A stretch of 64,000 bases of DNA from Rhizobium sp. Leaf453 (GCF_001425605.1 NZ_LMRG01000030.1:124001-188000); one strand, 5' to 3'. Shown: positions 40,995-51,154, counted from the stretch's first letter. Numbers and translations: made by a program. The notes: generated from the letters alone by a model not told the origin.

Positions 40995-43376
40995 TCATGC
41001 GATGCTGGTCGCCTTCGCTTCGGAGTCCATCTCCAGCATCAATAGCATGTTTTCGATCGGCATGGGCCTGCTGAAGAGGTAACCCTGGCCGTAATCAAGG
41101 CCCAGCTTGCGCAGCAGTTCCCACTGTTCCTTGGTCTCGATACCCTCGGCGACCACGGTGCAGCCCATCTGATGAGAAATGGTGCGGATGCCCTTGATCA
41201 GCATCCGGCTCTTGCGGCGGATGTCGGCCGTTCCTGTTGTCAGCGACCGGGTGAAGGACTGGTCGACTTTGACGATATCGACCGGAAAACGGTTGAGATA
41301 GCTGAGCGACGAATAGCCCGTACCGAAATCGTCGAGTGCGATCCGGCAGCCGAACTCGCTCAACTGCTTCAGGACCGCATGCACATCGGGATTGTCGAGC
41401 ATCAGCACGGCTTCGGTGATTTCGATGACGATGCGGGACGGGGCGATGTGGTTTTTCAGCAGCAGCGCCGCAAGCTTGTGGGGCAGGGTGGTCTCGAACT
41501 GCAGCGGCGAGAAGTTAATGGCGAGATAGGTCGTCTCGGCGCCTTCAAGCTTCGTCAGGCGCGCCAGATGACTGATCGCCTTTTCCAGCACCCGTTCACC
41601 GATCTGCGCGATGGTGCCGGTTTCTTCGGCGATGCTGATGATCTTACCTGGAGGCAGGATACCTTTTTCAGGATGGTTGAGCCGCATCAGCGCTTCGAAG
41701 CCGGCAATGCGGCCGTCGCCAAGACTGACGATCGGCTGCAGATTGGCTTCGAACCAGCCTTCCTTCAAGCCCGCTTCGATGTACTGTTCCATCTCGTGGC
41801 GTTCGCGCGCCGTGTCGAGCATGCTGGTGTCGAAGATCTGCATGCCATTCTTGCCGTCACGCTTGCGGGCATACATGGCCATGTCGGATTTCAACAGCAG
41901 TTCCGCGGCATTTGCGGCATGGTCTGGATAGAGCGCGATGCCGACGCTGGCGCTGACCGACAGTTCGGTTCCTTCAACGATGATCGGTTCGCGCAGGCTG
42001 GCGCAGATGCGGTCGCCGATTTCGCTCGCCAAGGCCTCGACTTCGGTCGCGTTGACGAGGAGGGCGAATTCATCGCCGCCGAGGCGCGACATCGTGTCGT
42101 CCGGACGCAGTGTCGTGCGGATGCGGGAAACGACCTGGCGCAGCACCTCGTCGCCGGCGGCGTGGCCGAAATTGTCGTTGATCCACTTGAACCGATCGAG
42201 ATCGATGAAGATGCAGGCGAGTTGGATCTCCTGTTCGTCGGCGTTGCGGATCGCATCGTCAAGGGCGGCCTCGAAACCCTGACGGTTCAGGAGACCGGTC
42301 AGGTGATCGGTAATCGCCTGGGCGTGGTTGCGGCTTTCCGCCTGCTTCAGTTCCGTGACGTCGGTCATGACAGAAAGTGAGAGACCACCGCGTTCGTCGC
42401 TGGTGGCGCTCTTCATTTCGAGGATCAGTACCGTCATCGTCTCGCCGTTCGCCTTGATGAAGGGCACGGTCACTTCGCAGATATTGGCGTGTGATGAATT
42501 GGCATTGGTGCGGCGGGCACGATATGTCTCGTGCCAGTGCTCGTCGACGAAATCGGTGAATGTGTGGCCGATGACGGCCGAGCGGTCATAGCCGGTCGCT
42601 ATGAGCCAGTAATCGCTGACTGCAGTGATGCGGTTGGACGGATCCAGCGAGAATAGCATGGATGGGGTGAGGTTGTAGATGTCGGTCGCACGGCTGTGCG
42701 CCAGCTTCAACTCGGTTTCCTCACGTTCCAGCCGGCTCTGCATCTCGTTGAAATTATGGGCGAGGCTGCCCATTTCGTCGTCCGAGGTCCAGTCCACGTG
42801 ATGGCGCGAGCCGAGACGGCGGGTGGCCTCGATCGCGGCCGTCAGACGCATCAGCGGCCGGATGATGGTAATGCGGTTGCCGATGATCGCGGCCGCAAAG
42901 ACAATGCCGATGGCGACGATCAGGATGGCGAAGACAGACAGTTCGTCCTTGCTGAAGCGCGACAGCAGGCCGGGTGTCGAGACCCATACTTCCAGCCTGC
43001 CGACGGATTTGCGGCCATCCCGCGAGTTATAGAAGATTTCTTTGGTCAGTGTGGTGTGCGGCAGGGCAGAATCCACCGAGGCTGTGGGAAGCTGAACGGA
43101 TATGGAGTTCGAACTGTCCTTGATCTGGACGGATATCACATTGACATCGGCGCTCAGCGACCTGGCGATCTGCTCGATGGCATCCGTGTCGAAATCCCAT
43201 AGCGGTTTGCCGAGCGCCTGGGCGCCGGCTTCCATCAGGATATCGGTGTTCTGCAGCCGCTCGCGTGCGACGCGGTCCGTCGACAAGGTCAGGAACAAAA
43301 CGATCAACGGAGCGACGAAGATCAGCATCGTGCCGCAAACGATCGCAATAAAACGGTTCTCGACGGAATGCATCAT
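40995..43376 (-). CDS. Membrane GGDEF-EAL protein with HAMP and PAS
   Basis: A 793-residue c-di-GMP enzyme. Two membrane helices (about 13-32 and 150-168) enclose a periplasmic domain; HAMP (about 168-225), PAS (about 235-350), GGDEF (about 360-520) and EAL (about 535-785) follow. The GGDEF motif RLGGDEFALL is intact, and the EAL part has FEALMRL, DDFGTGYSSL, KVDQSF and EGIET, so both activities are possible. The start is probably ATG 43376; GTG 43385 and ATG 43373 are alternatives. It is followed by a solute-binding-protein gene, a likely sensory partner. Confidence 0.9.
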   Translation of the reverse strand: MMHSVENRFIAIVCGTMLIFVAPLIVLFLTLSTDRVARERLQNTDILMEAGAQALGKPLWDFDTDAIEQIARSLSADVNVISVQIKDSSNSISVQLPTASVDSALPHTTLTKEIFYNSRDGRKSVGRLEVWVSTPGLLSRFSKDELSVFAILIVAIGIVFAAAIIGNRITIIRPLMRLTAAIEATRRLGSRHHVDWTSDDEMGSLAHNFNEMQSRLEREETELKLAHSRATDIYNLTPSMLFSLDPSNRITAVSDYWLIATGYDRSAVIGHTFTDFVDEHWHETYRARRTNANSSHANICEVTVPFIKANGETMTVLILEMKSATSDERGGLSLSVMTDVTELKQAESRNHAQAITDHLTGLLNRQGFEAALDDAIRNADEQEIQLACIFIDLDRFKWINDNFGHAAGDEVLRQVVSRIRTTLRPDDTMSRLGGDEFALLVNATEVEALASEIGDRICASLREPIIVEGTELSVSASVGIALYPDHAANAAELLLKSDMAMYARKRDGKNGMQIFDTSMLDTARERHEMEQYIEAGLKEGWFEANLQPIVSLGDGRIAGFEALMRLNHPEKGILPPGKIISIAEETGTIAQIGERVLEKAISHLARLTKLEGAETTYLAINFSPLQFETTLPHKLAALLLKNHIAPSRIVIEITEAVLMLDNPDVHAVLKQLSEFGCRIALDDFGTGYSSLSYLNRFPVDIVKVDQSFTRSLTTGTADIRRKSRMLIKGIRTISHQMGCTVVAEGIETKEQWELLRKLGLDYGQGYLFSRPMPIENMLLMLEMDSEAKATSIA

Positions 43377-43554
43377 CGAACGCACCCTGTCGTCTTGCTT
43401 GCCTTACGTCCCATTCGGAATTCTCGTACACTGAAGCCGGAATATTCCCCCGACGACAACACATCACGAAAATCTTAAATGTTGCTGAAACCGATGGATG
43501 AAAAATTGTAGCCACACTTGTGGCGATTGATGTTCAGGGTTGTCCAAGGTCAGC

Positions 43555-43586
43555 AAAAAGCCCGCCTCACGGGTGTGAGGCGGGCT
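43555..43586 (-). terminator. Terminator after rplY
   Basis: A 12-bp perfect stem AGCCCGCCTCAC/GTGAGGCGGGCT (43559-43570, 43575-43586) with a 4-base loop; on the minus strand five T follow. It insulates rplY from the downstream GGDEF-EAL gene. Confidence 0.92.
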
Positions 43587-43611
43587 CTTGATAGAGGCTA
43601 TGAGGCCAGGA

Positions 43612-44214
43612 TTATTCCGATGCAGGCTCTTCTTCCGTCGTGCCGCCAGCCGGCTGCGCGATGGTTGCGATCGTGAAGTCGCGATCGGTGATGACCGGAT
43701 GCGCGTTCTTCGGGAGCTTGATGTTGGAAATGTGGATGCCGTCGCCGATCTTCAGGCCGGACAGGTCGGCCGTCAGGAATTCCGGAATGTCGTCGGCCGG
43801 AACAACCAGTTCGACTTCGTGGCGAACGATGTTGAGAACACCGCCGATCTTGATGCCCGGGGACTTTTCTTCGTTGACGAAGTGAACCGGAACTTCAACG
43901 GTGACGACGCTGTCCTTCGAAACGCGAAGGAAGTCGACATGCATGGTGAAGTCACGGACCGGATCCAGCTGGTAGTCCTTCGGCAGGACGCGGATCTTTT
44001 CACCGCCAACTTCGATCGTGGCGATGGTGGTCATGAAACCACCGGCGTGAATTCTCTGGGTGACTTCCTTCGTGGAGAGGGCGATGGAAATCGGAGCCTG
44101 CTTGTCGCCATAGATGACAGCAGGAATAAGACCGTTGCGGCGAAGTTCACGGGAGGACCCCTTACCAACCCGTTCGCGCGTTTCGGCCTTGAGCTCGTAG
44201 GATGCGTGGCTCAT
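43612..44214 (-). CDS. rplY: 50S ribosomal protein L25/general stress protein Ctc
   Basis: A 200-residue two-domain (TL5/Ctc-type) bL25 binding 5S rRNA. Residues 1-95 form the L25 domain ([38 protein letters not shown]), and residues 96-185 form the beta C-domain ([30 protein letters not shown]). A short acidic tail ends EEEPASE. ATG at 44214, with AAGGT upstream. Divergent from the MHYT gene. The strong terminator and isolated position suggest a single-gene transcript. Confidence 0.97.
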   Translation of the reverse strand: MSHASYELKAETRERVGKGSSRELRRNGLIPAVIYGDKQAPISIALSTKEVTQRIHAGGFMTTIATIEVGGEKIRVLPKDYQLDPVRDFTMHVDFLRVSKDSVVTVEVPVHFVNEEKSPGIKIGGVLNIVRHEVELVVPADDIPEFLTADLSGLKIGDGIHISNIKLPKNAHPVITDRDFTIATIAQPAGGTTEEEPASE

Positions 44215-44535
44215 GGTCGTACCTTTCTGGTGTTTTTGGAGAGCTCATCCACTCATGTTATAGGAGCGAATGAACCGAGACTTTTGACGGCCTCATCCGC
44301 GTTTGCCTCCAAGGGTGTCTGCGCGGACGCGCGTCCATAACCGAGAACCCGGCAGAATGCAAGCAAAGCTCGGTTTTGATGGAAAATCCGTCCGCAAGTG
44401 GCCGTATGGTATGCGTTGCACGTCAGGCGTGATCTCGTTCACTGCTTGATAACCGTCAAATCATGGAAACCTGACTGCGTTAATCTCTTTTAGCGCTTGC
44501 ATGGCACGTTGCACCCATCTCGAAACAGGTGTGTC
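44215..44535. other. Gene-free stretch between rplY and the MHYT gene
   Basis: 321 bases between divergent genes. It should hold both promoters, but no hexamer pair stands out. I see no uORF with a good ribosome site and no notable hairpin. Confidence 0.5.
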
Positions 44536-46635
44536 ATGTTTAAAGTCCTTTCCTGCATCGCGACAGAACATCATTACGGTCTTCTGGCGATTGCAACGCT
44601 CGTCTGCATTCTCGGCTCGATCCTGACGATGCGGCTCTATGCCCGCGTTCGTCGGACGGTCGGCGTTCAGAAACTGAACTGGCTGTTCATGGGCGGGGTG
44701 ATCGGCGGCTCCACGATCTGGACGACGCACTTCATCGCCATGCTGAGCTTTCAGCCATCGCTGCCACATGCCTACGAGCCGATCCTGACCATGACGTCAC
44801 TTGGCGTCGCCATCGGCATGACTACGCTTGGTTTCCTCGTCACCGCGATCAGAAAGGCTGGCCCGACGATCGAGCTTGGTGGCGCGATCATGGGCGGCGG
44901 CATCGCCCTGATGCATTACATGGGCATGTCGGCATACCAGATTGCCGGCCGGATCGAGTGGGATCCCACCTATTATGGCGCCTCGATCGTCCTCGGTATC
45001 GTGTTCGGTGCGATCGCTACCAGCCGCATCGCCCGCCCGGTAACACGTTTCTGCAAATATGGCGGTGTGCTGGCAATGATCATCGCAATCGTGTCGATGC
45101 ATTTCACCGGCATGACCGCGATCACCATTGTTCCGGACCCGTTCGTCTTTATCTCCGCCGAACTCATCTCCGACAGCCTCATGACAGTCATGGTTCTGTC
45201 CCTGATGTGCGTGATGCTGGGGCTCGGCGCCTCGACCTATGTCATCGATCTCCACGCCACGCGCGTCGCAGCAGATCGTTTCCGGCATCTGTCGCTGCAC
45301 GACCCGCTGACCGGTCTGCCCAATCGCGCCGCGTTCGGCGAACATCTCGGCGAGATCATCCGCACCCTGAAGGACGACACGGCGCGCATGGCGGTCCTTT
45401 CCTTCGATCTCGATCGTTTCAAGGAGGTCAACGACGTGCATGGTCATGCGGCTGGCGATGCGGTTTTGCGTGCCATTGCGGAGCGTATGTCGGGCGTGCT
45501 TGGAGATACCGAATTCGTAGCCCGCATTGGTGGCGACGAATTCGTGGCCATGACCAGCAACTTTTTCATGAAGGCCGATGCAAAGGCCTTTGCCGCAAAG
45601 TTGATTTCCGTGATCACCAAGCCGATCGAATGGGAGGGCAGGACCCTTATGGTCGGCACCAGCGTCGGCATCTCCCTGTATCCGCTGGACGCGCGTACGC
45701 CTGAAGATCTCCTCGCTCAGGCGGATCTGGCGATGTACCGGGCCAAGGGCGTCGGCTCCAATTCGATCCGGTTCTACGAGCCGTCAATGGACGATGCCGC
45801 CCGCGGTCGAAGCATTCTGGCCATGGACATGCGCCAGGGTATCGCGCGCAATGAGTTCGAGCTCTACTACCAGTACCAGAACAATTCGCTGACACGGGAC
45901 GTCATCGGCTTCGAGGTTCTCCTGCGTTGGAAACATCCGGAACGCGGCATGGTGCCACCGATGGAATTCATTCCGATCGCCGAGAAGAACGGCTTCATCC
46001 ACGAACTGGGCGATTGGGTGCTCTCGACCGCCTGCCGCGAAGCCGCTTCCTGGAAAAATCCGGTCAAGATCGCCGTCAACGTCGCTCCGGCCCAACTGGC
46101 CGACACCAATTTCCCGGCCCGGGTACGCGACATTCTGATGGAAACGGGATTGTCCGCCTCGAGGCTGGAACTGGAGATCACTGAATCCGGCATCGTGGCC
46201 GACCAGCAGCATGCATTGCACATCATCCGGCAGTTGAAGCAGCTTGGCGTGAAAATCGCCATGGACGACTATGGTACCGGCTACTCATCGCTCTCGACAT
46301 TGCAGAATTTTCCGTTCGACAAGATCAAGATCGACCGGGCCTTCATCGATGGCGTGACCAGCAACCGGCAATCCGCCGCCATCGTTCGGTCGACCATCAT
46401 TCTCGCCCAGAGCCTCGATATTCCGGTTCTCGCCGAGGGGGTTGAAAACGAGGAGCATATGGATTTCCTGCGCAACGAAGGTTGCCTGCAGGTTCAGGGC
46501 TATCTCTTCGGCAAGCCCATGCCGCGCTGTGCGATCGAGCACGTTGTCAACGGCGCGGTTCAGGCACCGGTTTCGCCAGTTGACCCCTTCACGGATGAGG
46601 ATGCCGCGGAAGAAAATCGTTCGGCTGCGGCCTGA
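44536..46635 (+). CDS. MHYT-GGDEF-EAL membrane protein
   Basis: A 699-residue c-di-GMP protein. An N-terminal seven-helix MHYT domain (residues about 10-245) has the motif histidines in TTHFIAML, MHYMGMSA and MHFTGMTA, proposed to bind a metal and sense a gas. GGDEF (about 255-415) keeps RIGGDEFVAM. The phosphodiesterase domain (about 430-675) has FEVLLRW (EVL variant of EAL), DDYGTGYSSL, KIDRAF and EGVEN. Start at 44536 is preferred over 44497 because the protein then opens as other MHYT members do; CAGGTG precedes it. It converges with benE. Confidence 0.92.
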   Translation: MFKVLSCIATEHHYGLLAIATLVCILGSILTMRLYARVRRTVGVQKLNWLFMGGVIGGSTIWTTHFIAMLSFQPSLPHAYEPILTMTSLGVAIGMTTLGFLVTAIRKAGPTIELGGAIMGGGIALMHYMGMSAYQIAGRIEWDPTYYGASIVLGIVFGAIATSRIARPVTRFCKYGGVLAMIIAIVSMHFTGMTAITIVPDPFVFISAELISDSLMTVMVLSLMCVMLGLGASTYVIDLHATRVAADRFRHLSLHDPLTGLPNRAAFGEHLGEIIRTLKDDTARMAVLSFDLDRFKEVNDVHGHAAGDAVLRAIAERMSGVLGDTEFVARIGGDEFVAMTSNFFMKADAKAFAAKLISVITKPIEWEGRTLMVGTSVGISLYPLDARTPEDLLAQADLAMYRAKGVGSNSIRFYEPSMDDAARGRSILAMDMRQGIARNEFELYYQYQNNSLTRDVIGFEVLLRWKHPERGMVPPMEFIPIAEKNGFIHELGDWVLSTACREAASWKNPVKIAVNVAPAQLADTNFPARVRDILMETGLSASRLELEITESGIVADQQHALHIIRQLKQLGVKIAMDDYGTGYSSLSTLQNFPFDKIKIDRAFIDGVTSNRQSAAIVRSTIILAQSLDIPVLAEGVENEEHMDFLRNEGCLQVQGYLFGKPMPRCAIEHVVNGAVQAPVSPVDPFTDEDAAEENRSAAA

Positions 46636-46643
46636 TCCGGAGA

Positions 46644-47873
46644 TCAGTGCTGCCGGGAGCGGGTGAAACGCGCCAGCGCCAGCATCAGCCCGCCAGCGAG
46701 CAGGCCCCAAAAAGCACCGGATATGCCGGCGAAGCTGATGCCGGACGCGGTAACCAGAAAGGTGATCGCGGCGGCTTCCCGATTGTCCTGGTCCTTGAAT
46801 GCCGCCATGGCAGACCCCGCGAAGGCTCCGACCAGCGCCAGACCCGCAACCGCCTGGATGAGGATGGGTGGAGCAAGGCTGACAAACGCGGTGACGGTGG
46901 CGGCGAACGGACCGAGAATGAGGACGTAGCAGACGCCGGAAATCAGCGCCGACCAGTAGCGGCGCGCTGGATCACGATGGGCGTCTTCGCCGGCGCACAT
47001 CGCCGCGGTAATGGCCGCCAGGTTGACGGCATGACCACCGAACGGCGCGCTGAGCAATGAGAAGACACCGGTGGTCGCGAACAACGGCCCCGGCGATGGC
47101 TCGTAACCGTTCACTTTCAGAACCGCGATGCCTGGAATGTTCTGGGACGCCATGGTGACGATGAACAGCGGCAGCCCGATGCTGACGAGGCTGGCCAGAT
47201 TGAATGTCGGCGTGATCCATTCGACATGCGGGACAAGCGTCGCCGAAATGCGCGCCCAGTTGTCAGCCGGCATCTCGACCCCGAAAGCCAGGACGAGGAC
47301 GAAGGCGAGGAGGGCGGCGGGAATTGCGAGCAGACGCTTGAAACTGCCGACGATTGCCCAGGCCAGCACGATTGGCAGGCCGAGCAACGGCATGTCGCCG
47401 ACCGCCTTGACCGGTGCGAAACACAGCCCGATCAGCACGCCCGCCAGCATGGCATTGGCCAGCGAGACCGGAATGGCCGCAACGGCACGTCCAAGTGGCT
47501 TCCACAGTCCGGCGATGACGACGAGTGTTGCGCAAATCAGGAACCCGGCAACAGCCGCAGCGAGACCGCCTTCGATCGCTCCGGAACTCGCGAGCAGGGC
47601 TGCACCGGGCGTCGACCATGCAATCGCGACCGGCAGTCGCGTGACGGCACTGAGCACGATGGCGCAAAGCCCGAGTGCGATGCAGAGCGCCATCAGCCCG
47701 GATGCCGCCTGTGCTTCGGTCGCGCCGACGCCCTGCAAACCGTGAAGCACGACCGCAAAGGAACTGGCAAACCCGACGAAGGCGGTGAGAACGCCCATGA
47801 ACAGGCTCTGGAGCGAGAAGTCGCGAAGCATTGCGGGAGACCATGATCGATTGACGGAAATCTGCCGTATCAT
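46644..47873 (-). CDS. BenE-family benzoate/proton symporter
   Basis: A 409-residue inner-membrane transporter with about 12 helices. It shows the BenE pattern: LFMGVLTAFVGFASSFAVVLHGLQGVGAT, AWSTPGAALLASSG, and APFGGHAVNLAAITAAMC. Start: ATG 47873; a TTG at 47891 is in frame. No benzoate-degradation genes are nearby, so the actual substrate is open. The gene is divergent from the AcoR-like regulator with a 147-base gap. Confidence 0.88.
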   Translation of the reverse strand: MIRQISVNRSWSPAMLRDFSLQSLFMGVLTAFVGFASSFAVVLHGLQGVGATEAQAASGLMALCIALGLCAIVLSAVTRLPVAIAWSTPGAALLASSGAIEGGLAAAVAGFLICATLVVIAGLWKPLGRAVAAIPVSLANAMLAGVLIGLCFAPVKAVGDMPLLGLPIVLAWAIVGSFKRLLAIPAALLAFVLVLAFGVEMPADNWARISATLVPHVEWITPTFNLASLVSIGLPLFIVTMASQNIPGIAVLKVNGYEPSPGPLFATTGVFSLLSAPFGGHAVNLAAITAAMCAGEDAHRDPARRYWSALISGVCYVLILGPFAATVTAFVSLAPPILIQAVAGLALVGAFAGSAMAAFKDQDNREAAAITFLVTASGISFAGISGAFWGLLAGGLMLALARFTRSRQH

Positions 47874-48020
47874 ATCGACAGGTTCTGGCAATACCGGGGT
47901 GTCTCTCCGGTTCTTGAAAGCTGGTGATCGTCACCGATTTACGACCTTGGTCTCGGTGGACCTCCCGCGACCGATGCACCTATAGTTCTCGATCCCGTCA
48001 GCCCTCAGGGAGGAGAGCCG

Positions 48021-48965
48021 ATGAATCATTCCGATCACGTTCACGCCGTCGCACATCATGTTTCGGCGGCCGCAAGCTCGTCGGTTGCCGCATCATGGCG
48101 GCGGTGCCTGACTGTCCACGGGTTGGTGCCGGAGGAAGCCCGCACGCCTTTGCGCCTGTCCGAACTGGAATTCGGATACGCGCGTGAAAAATCCGGTTAT
48201 CTGCTGGAGGAGGCCCAAGGCGAGCTGGATCGGCTGTTTTCGACCGTTGGCAAGGCGGGCTGCTGCCTGCTGTTGACCGACGAAAACGGTATCGCTCTCG
48301 AACGCCGGGGCGCTTCCGGCGACGACAAGGATTTTCGCGGTCTTGGCCTCTGGTCGGGAACGATGTGGAGCGAGGCGAGCGTCGGCACCAATGGCATCGG
48401 CACAGCGATTGCCGACGAGCGGGCCGTGGTCATCTATCGCGACCAGCATTTCCTCAGTTGCAATACCGGCTTGAGCTGCGCCACCGCGCCAATCCGCGAT
48501 CATCGTGGCCGCATTACCGCGGCGATCGATGTCTCCACCTGCCGCGACGATGCCGGTGAAATGGCGATGATGCTCTTGTCGCAGGCGGTGCGTGATGCCG
48601 CCGCTCGCATCGAGGCCAACCTGTTTCGTCGTGCCTTCAGCGGTGCACGCATCCTGCTGGTGCCGGATGGCAAGAGCAGTCCGGCGCTGCTGGCCATCGA
48701 CCGCGACGATCTGGTGCTGGGTGCGACCCGTGCCGCTCGCCTGCGCCTCAATCTGGATGATCGCCGCATCGCCACCGGTGTTCCGGCTGCCGATCTTCTG
48801 AACGAGACACCGGCGGTGCAGGGCGACGATCTGGTCGATGCCGAGCGCGCGGCATTGCGCCGTGTGCTGTCGCGCGCCAACGGCAATGTCTCGCTGGCCG
48901 CCGATACGCTCGGTATCAGCCGCGCGACGCTCTATAGGAAAATGAAGAAGCTTTCCGTCTCCTGA
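48021..48965 (+). CDS. AcoR-like GAF/Fis-HTH regulator without AAA+ domain
   Basis: A 314-residue regulator. Residues about 60-200 form a GAF-type sensor ([67 protein letters not shown]), as in AcoR-type activators, and the C-terminus is a Fis-type helix-turn-helix ([29 protein letters not shown]). The sigma-54 AAA+ domain of true AcoR is missing: the GAF region is joined to the HTH by about 80 residues. GGAGGAGAG precedes the ATG. It stands just upstream of the aldehyde dehydrogenase and DUF779 genes and is the probable regulator; it could also act on the divergent benE. Confidence 0.9.
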   Translation: MNHSDHVHAVAHHVSAAASSSVAASWRRCLTVHGLVPEEARTPLRLSELEFGYAREKSGYLLEEAQGELDRLFSTVGKAGCCLLLTDENGIALERRGASGDDKDFRGLGLWSGTMWSEASVGTNGIGTAIADERAVVIYRDQHFLSCNTGLSCATAPIRDHRGRITAAIDVSTCRDDAGEMAMMLLSQAVRDAAARIEANLFRRAFSGARILLVPDGKSSPALLAIDRDDLVLGATRAARLRLNLDDRRIATGVPAADLLNETPAVQGDDLVDAERAALRRVLSRANGNVSLAADTLGISRATLYRKMKKLSVS

Positions 48966-49143
48966 CGATTATGGCAGTGCGGCGGGTCTCTACCGCATTG
49001 CAGCATGTTTGGTGCCGCGTGCCTGTCTCACATCTGAAACACTTGTCGCACCTTGCCTGCGCTGCCCCACTACCGGCTTTCCCGGTTCCGGCGCACCTTT
49101 CTCCCAGCAGATTGTTGGAGTCTGTTTTCGGAGGAGAAATCAC

Positions 49144-50652
49144 ATGTTGCATCAGAAAATCGTCGAAAACCCGTTCAAGCAGAAGTATGGCAACTTCATC
49201 GGCGGCGAATGGCGCGAACCGGTCAGCGGCCGTTATTTCGACAATACGACGCCGGTGACCGGCGGTGTGCTCTGCCAGATCGCACGGTCGGAAGCCGCCG
49301 ATATCGAACTGGCGCTGGATGCTGCCCATGCCGCCAAGGACAAGTGGGCCCGCACGTCGACGACGGAACGCGCCAACATTCTGATGAAGATCGCCCAGCG
49401 CATGGAAGACAATATCGAGCTTCTGGCGAAGGCCGAGACCTGGGACAACGGCAAGCCGCTGCGCGAAACCATAGCGGCCGACATGCCGCTCGCCATCGAT
49501 CATTTCCGCTATTTCGCCTCCTGCGTCCGCGCCCAGGAAGGCTCGATCGGCGAGATCGACCATGACACGATCGCCTATCACTTCCACGAGCCGCTTGGCG
49601 TTGTCGGCCAGATCATTCCCTGGAACTTCCCGATCCTGATGGCCGCCTGGAAGCTCGCTCCAGCGCTCGCAGCCGGAAACTGCGTCGTCCTCAAGCCCGC
49701 CGAACAGACGCCCGCCTCGATCCTCGTCTGGATCGAACTCGTCGGCGACCTCCTGCCACCGGGCGTGCTCAATATCGTCAACGGTTTCGGCCTTGAAGCC
49801 GGCAAGCCGCTGGCGACCAATCCGCGCATCAACAAGGTGGCTTTCACCGGCGAGACGTCGACCGGCCGCCTGATCATGCAATATGCCAGCCAGAACCTGA
49901 TCCCGGTGACGCTGGAGCTTGGTGGGAAGTCGCCGAACATCTTCTTCGAAGACGTCATGCGCGAGGATGACGACTATCTCGACAAGGCGCTCGAAGGTTT
50001 CGCGATGTTCGCGCTCAACCAGGGAGAAGTCTGCACCTGCCCAAGCCGCGCGCTCGTCCACGAGAAAATCTACGATCGCTTCATGGAAAAGGCGATCAAG
50101 CGCGTTGCTGCGATCAAGCAGGGCAATCCGCTGGACCTTTCGACGATGATCGGCGCGCAGGCCTCCAGTGAGCAATTGGAGAAGATCCTATCCTACATGG
50201 ATATCGGCAAGCAGGAGGGTGCAGAAGTCCTGATCGGCGGCGAGCGCAACAATCTGGAAGGCGATCTGGCGGGCGGCTTCTACGTCAAGCCGACCGTGTT
50301 CAAGGGCCATAACAAGATGCGCATCTTTCAGGAGGAAATCTTCGGGCCGGTCGTCTCCGTGACGACCTTCAAGACCGACGAGGAAGCGCTGGAAATCGCC
50401 AACGACACGCTTTACGGCCTCGGCTCGGGTGTCTGGAGCCGCGATGCCAACCGCTGCTACAATTTCGGCCGCAACATCCAGGCTGGTCGCGTCTGGACCA
50501 ATTGCTATCACGCCTATCCGGCGCATGCCGCGTTCGGCGGTTACAAGCAGTCCGGCATCGGTCGCGAGACCCACAAGATGATGCTCGATCATTACCAGCA
50601 GACCAAGAACATGCTGGTGAGCTACAGCCCCAAGGCTCTGGGTTTCTTCTGA
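49144..50652 (+). CDS. NAD-dependent aldehyde dehydrogenase (ExaC/AldB-type)
   Basis: A 502-residue enzyme oxidising aldehydes, by family probably acetaldehyde, to acids. Motifs are [15 protein letters not shown], the Glu of [12 protein letters not shown], and the nucleophile Cys297 in [11 protein letters not shown], followed by [10 protein letters not shown]. The N-terminus with [15 protein letters not shown] fits the ExaC/AldB group. Start at 49144 with GGAGGAGA upstream. Together with DUF779 and an AcoR-like regulator it forms the common acetaldehyde/alcohol module. A mosaic palindromic element lies between it and DUF779. Confidence 0.95.
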   Translation: MLHQKIVENPFKQKYGNFIGGEWREPVSGRYFDNTTPVTGGVLCQIARSEAADIELALDAAHAAKDKWARTSTTERANILMKIAQRMEDNIELLAKAETWDNGKPLRETIAADMPLAIDHFRYFASCVRAQEGSIGEIDHDTIAYHFHEPLGVVGQIIPWNFPILMAAWKLAPALAAGNCVVLKPAEQTPASILVWIELVGDLLPPGVLNIVNGFGLEAGKPLATNPRINKVAFTGETSTGRLIMQYASQNLIPVTLELGGKSPNIFFEDVMREDDDYLDKALEGFAMFALNQGEVCTCPSRALVHEKIYDRFMEKAIKRVAAIKQGNPLDLSTMIGAQASSEQLEKILSYMDIGKQEGAEVLIGGERNNLEGDLAGGFYVKPTVFKGHNKMRIFQEEIFGPVVSVTTFKTDEEALEIANDTLYGLGSGVWSRDANRCYNFGRNIQAGRVWTNCYHAYPAHAAFGGYKQSGIGRETHKMMLDHYQQTKNMLVSYSPKALGFF

Positions 50653-50660
50653 TCTATTGC

Positions 50661-50737
50661 ACCTCCCCTTGAGGGGAGGTCGCAGCGAAGCTGCGGGTGG
50701 GGTGACCTCTTACAAGCCTCCGAGGATCACCCCACCC
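50661..50737. repeat. Mosaic palindromic element inside the aldehyde dehydrogenase operon
   Basis: Three nested or adjacent inverted repeats: ACCTCCCC/GGGGAGGT (50661-50680), CGCAGC/GCTGCG (50681-50695), and the 11-bp GGGTGGGGTGA/TCACCCCACCC (50695-50705, 50727-50737). It sits in the 115-base gap between two genes expected to be co-transcribed. It resembles G/C-rich mosaic repeats of rhizobial intergenic DNA. Confidence 0.7.
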
Positions 50738-50767
50738 CGGACCGCAATGGCCACCAAGGATCAAACC

Positions 50768-51154
50768 ATGACCGACACGATCGACGGCGAACCGCGCGTC
50801 CTTGCAACCGACGAGGCGCTCGGATTTATCAAGGAAATCCAGCGCGATCATCCGCATGTACTGTTCCATCAGTCGGGCGGGTGCTGCGATGGCTCCTCGC
50901 CGATGCTGTATCCGGCCGACGACTACATTGTCGGTGACCACGACATCAGGCTCGGCGAGATCGGCGGCGTGCCGGTCTATATCAGCGCCAGCCAGTTCGA
51001 GGTCTGGCGCCACACGCAACTGATCATCGATGTCGTGCCGGGCCGGGGCGGCATGTTCTCGCTCGACAACGGACGCGAGAAGCGGTTTCTGACCCGCTCG
51101 AAACTGTTCAACGGCGGCGAGGCATGCGCCATTCCGATCGTCAAGCGCAGTTGA
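50768..51154 (+). CDS. DUF779 protein (AcoD-type neighbour)
   Basis: A 128-residue protein with the DUF779 signature HVLFHQSGGCCDGSSPMLYPADDYIVGDHDIRLGEIGGVPVYIS and FNGGEACAIP near the end. The conserved Cys pair suggests metal or redox binding, but the function is unknown; DUF779 genes characteristically sit beside acetaldehyde dehydrogenase genes. Start at 50768 with AAGGA 7 bases upstream; ATG 50747 is in frame but has no site. Confidence 0.9.
   Translation: MTDTIDGEPRVLATDEALGFIKEIQRDHPHVLFHQSGGCCDGSSPMLYPADDYIVGDHDIRLGEIGGVPVYISASQFEVWRHTQLIIDVVPGRGGMFSLDNGREKRFLTRSKLFNGGEACAIPIVKRS

Noticed and set aside
41172-42380. 402-codon plus-strand frame opposite the GGDEF-EAL gene
   Set aside because: Shadow frame; the opposite strand has complete GGDEF and EAL motifs.
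48966-49143. Possible sigma-54 promoter before the aldehyde dehydrogenase gene
   Set aside because: Near matches such as TTGGTGCCGCGTGCC lack the required GG-N10-GC spacing, and the neighbouring regulator has no AAA+ domain.
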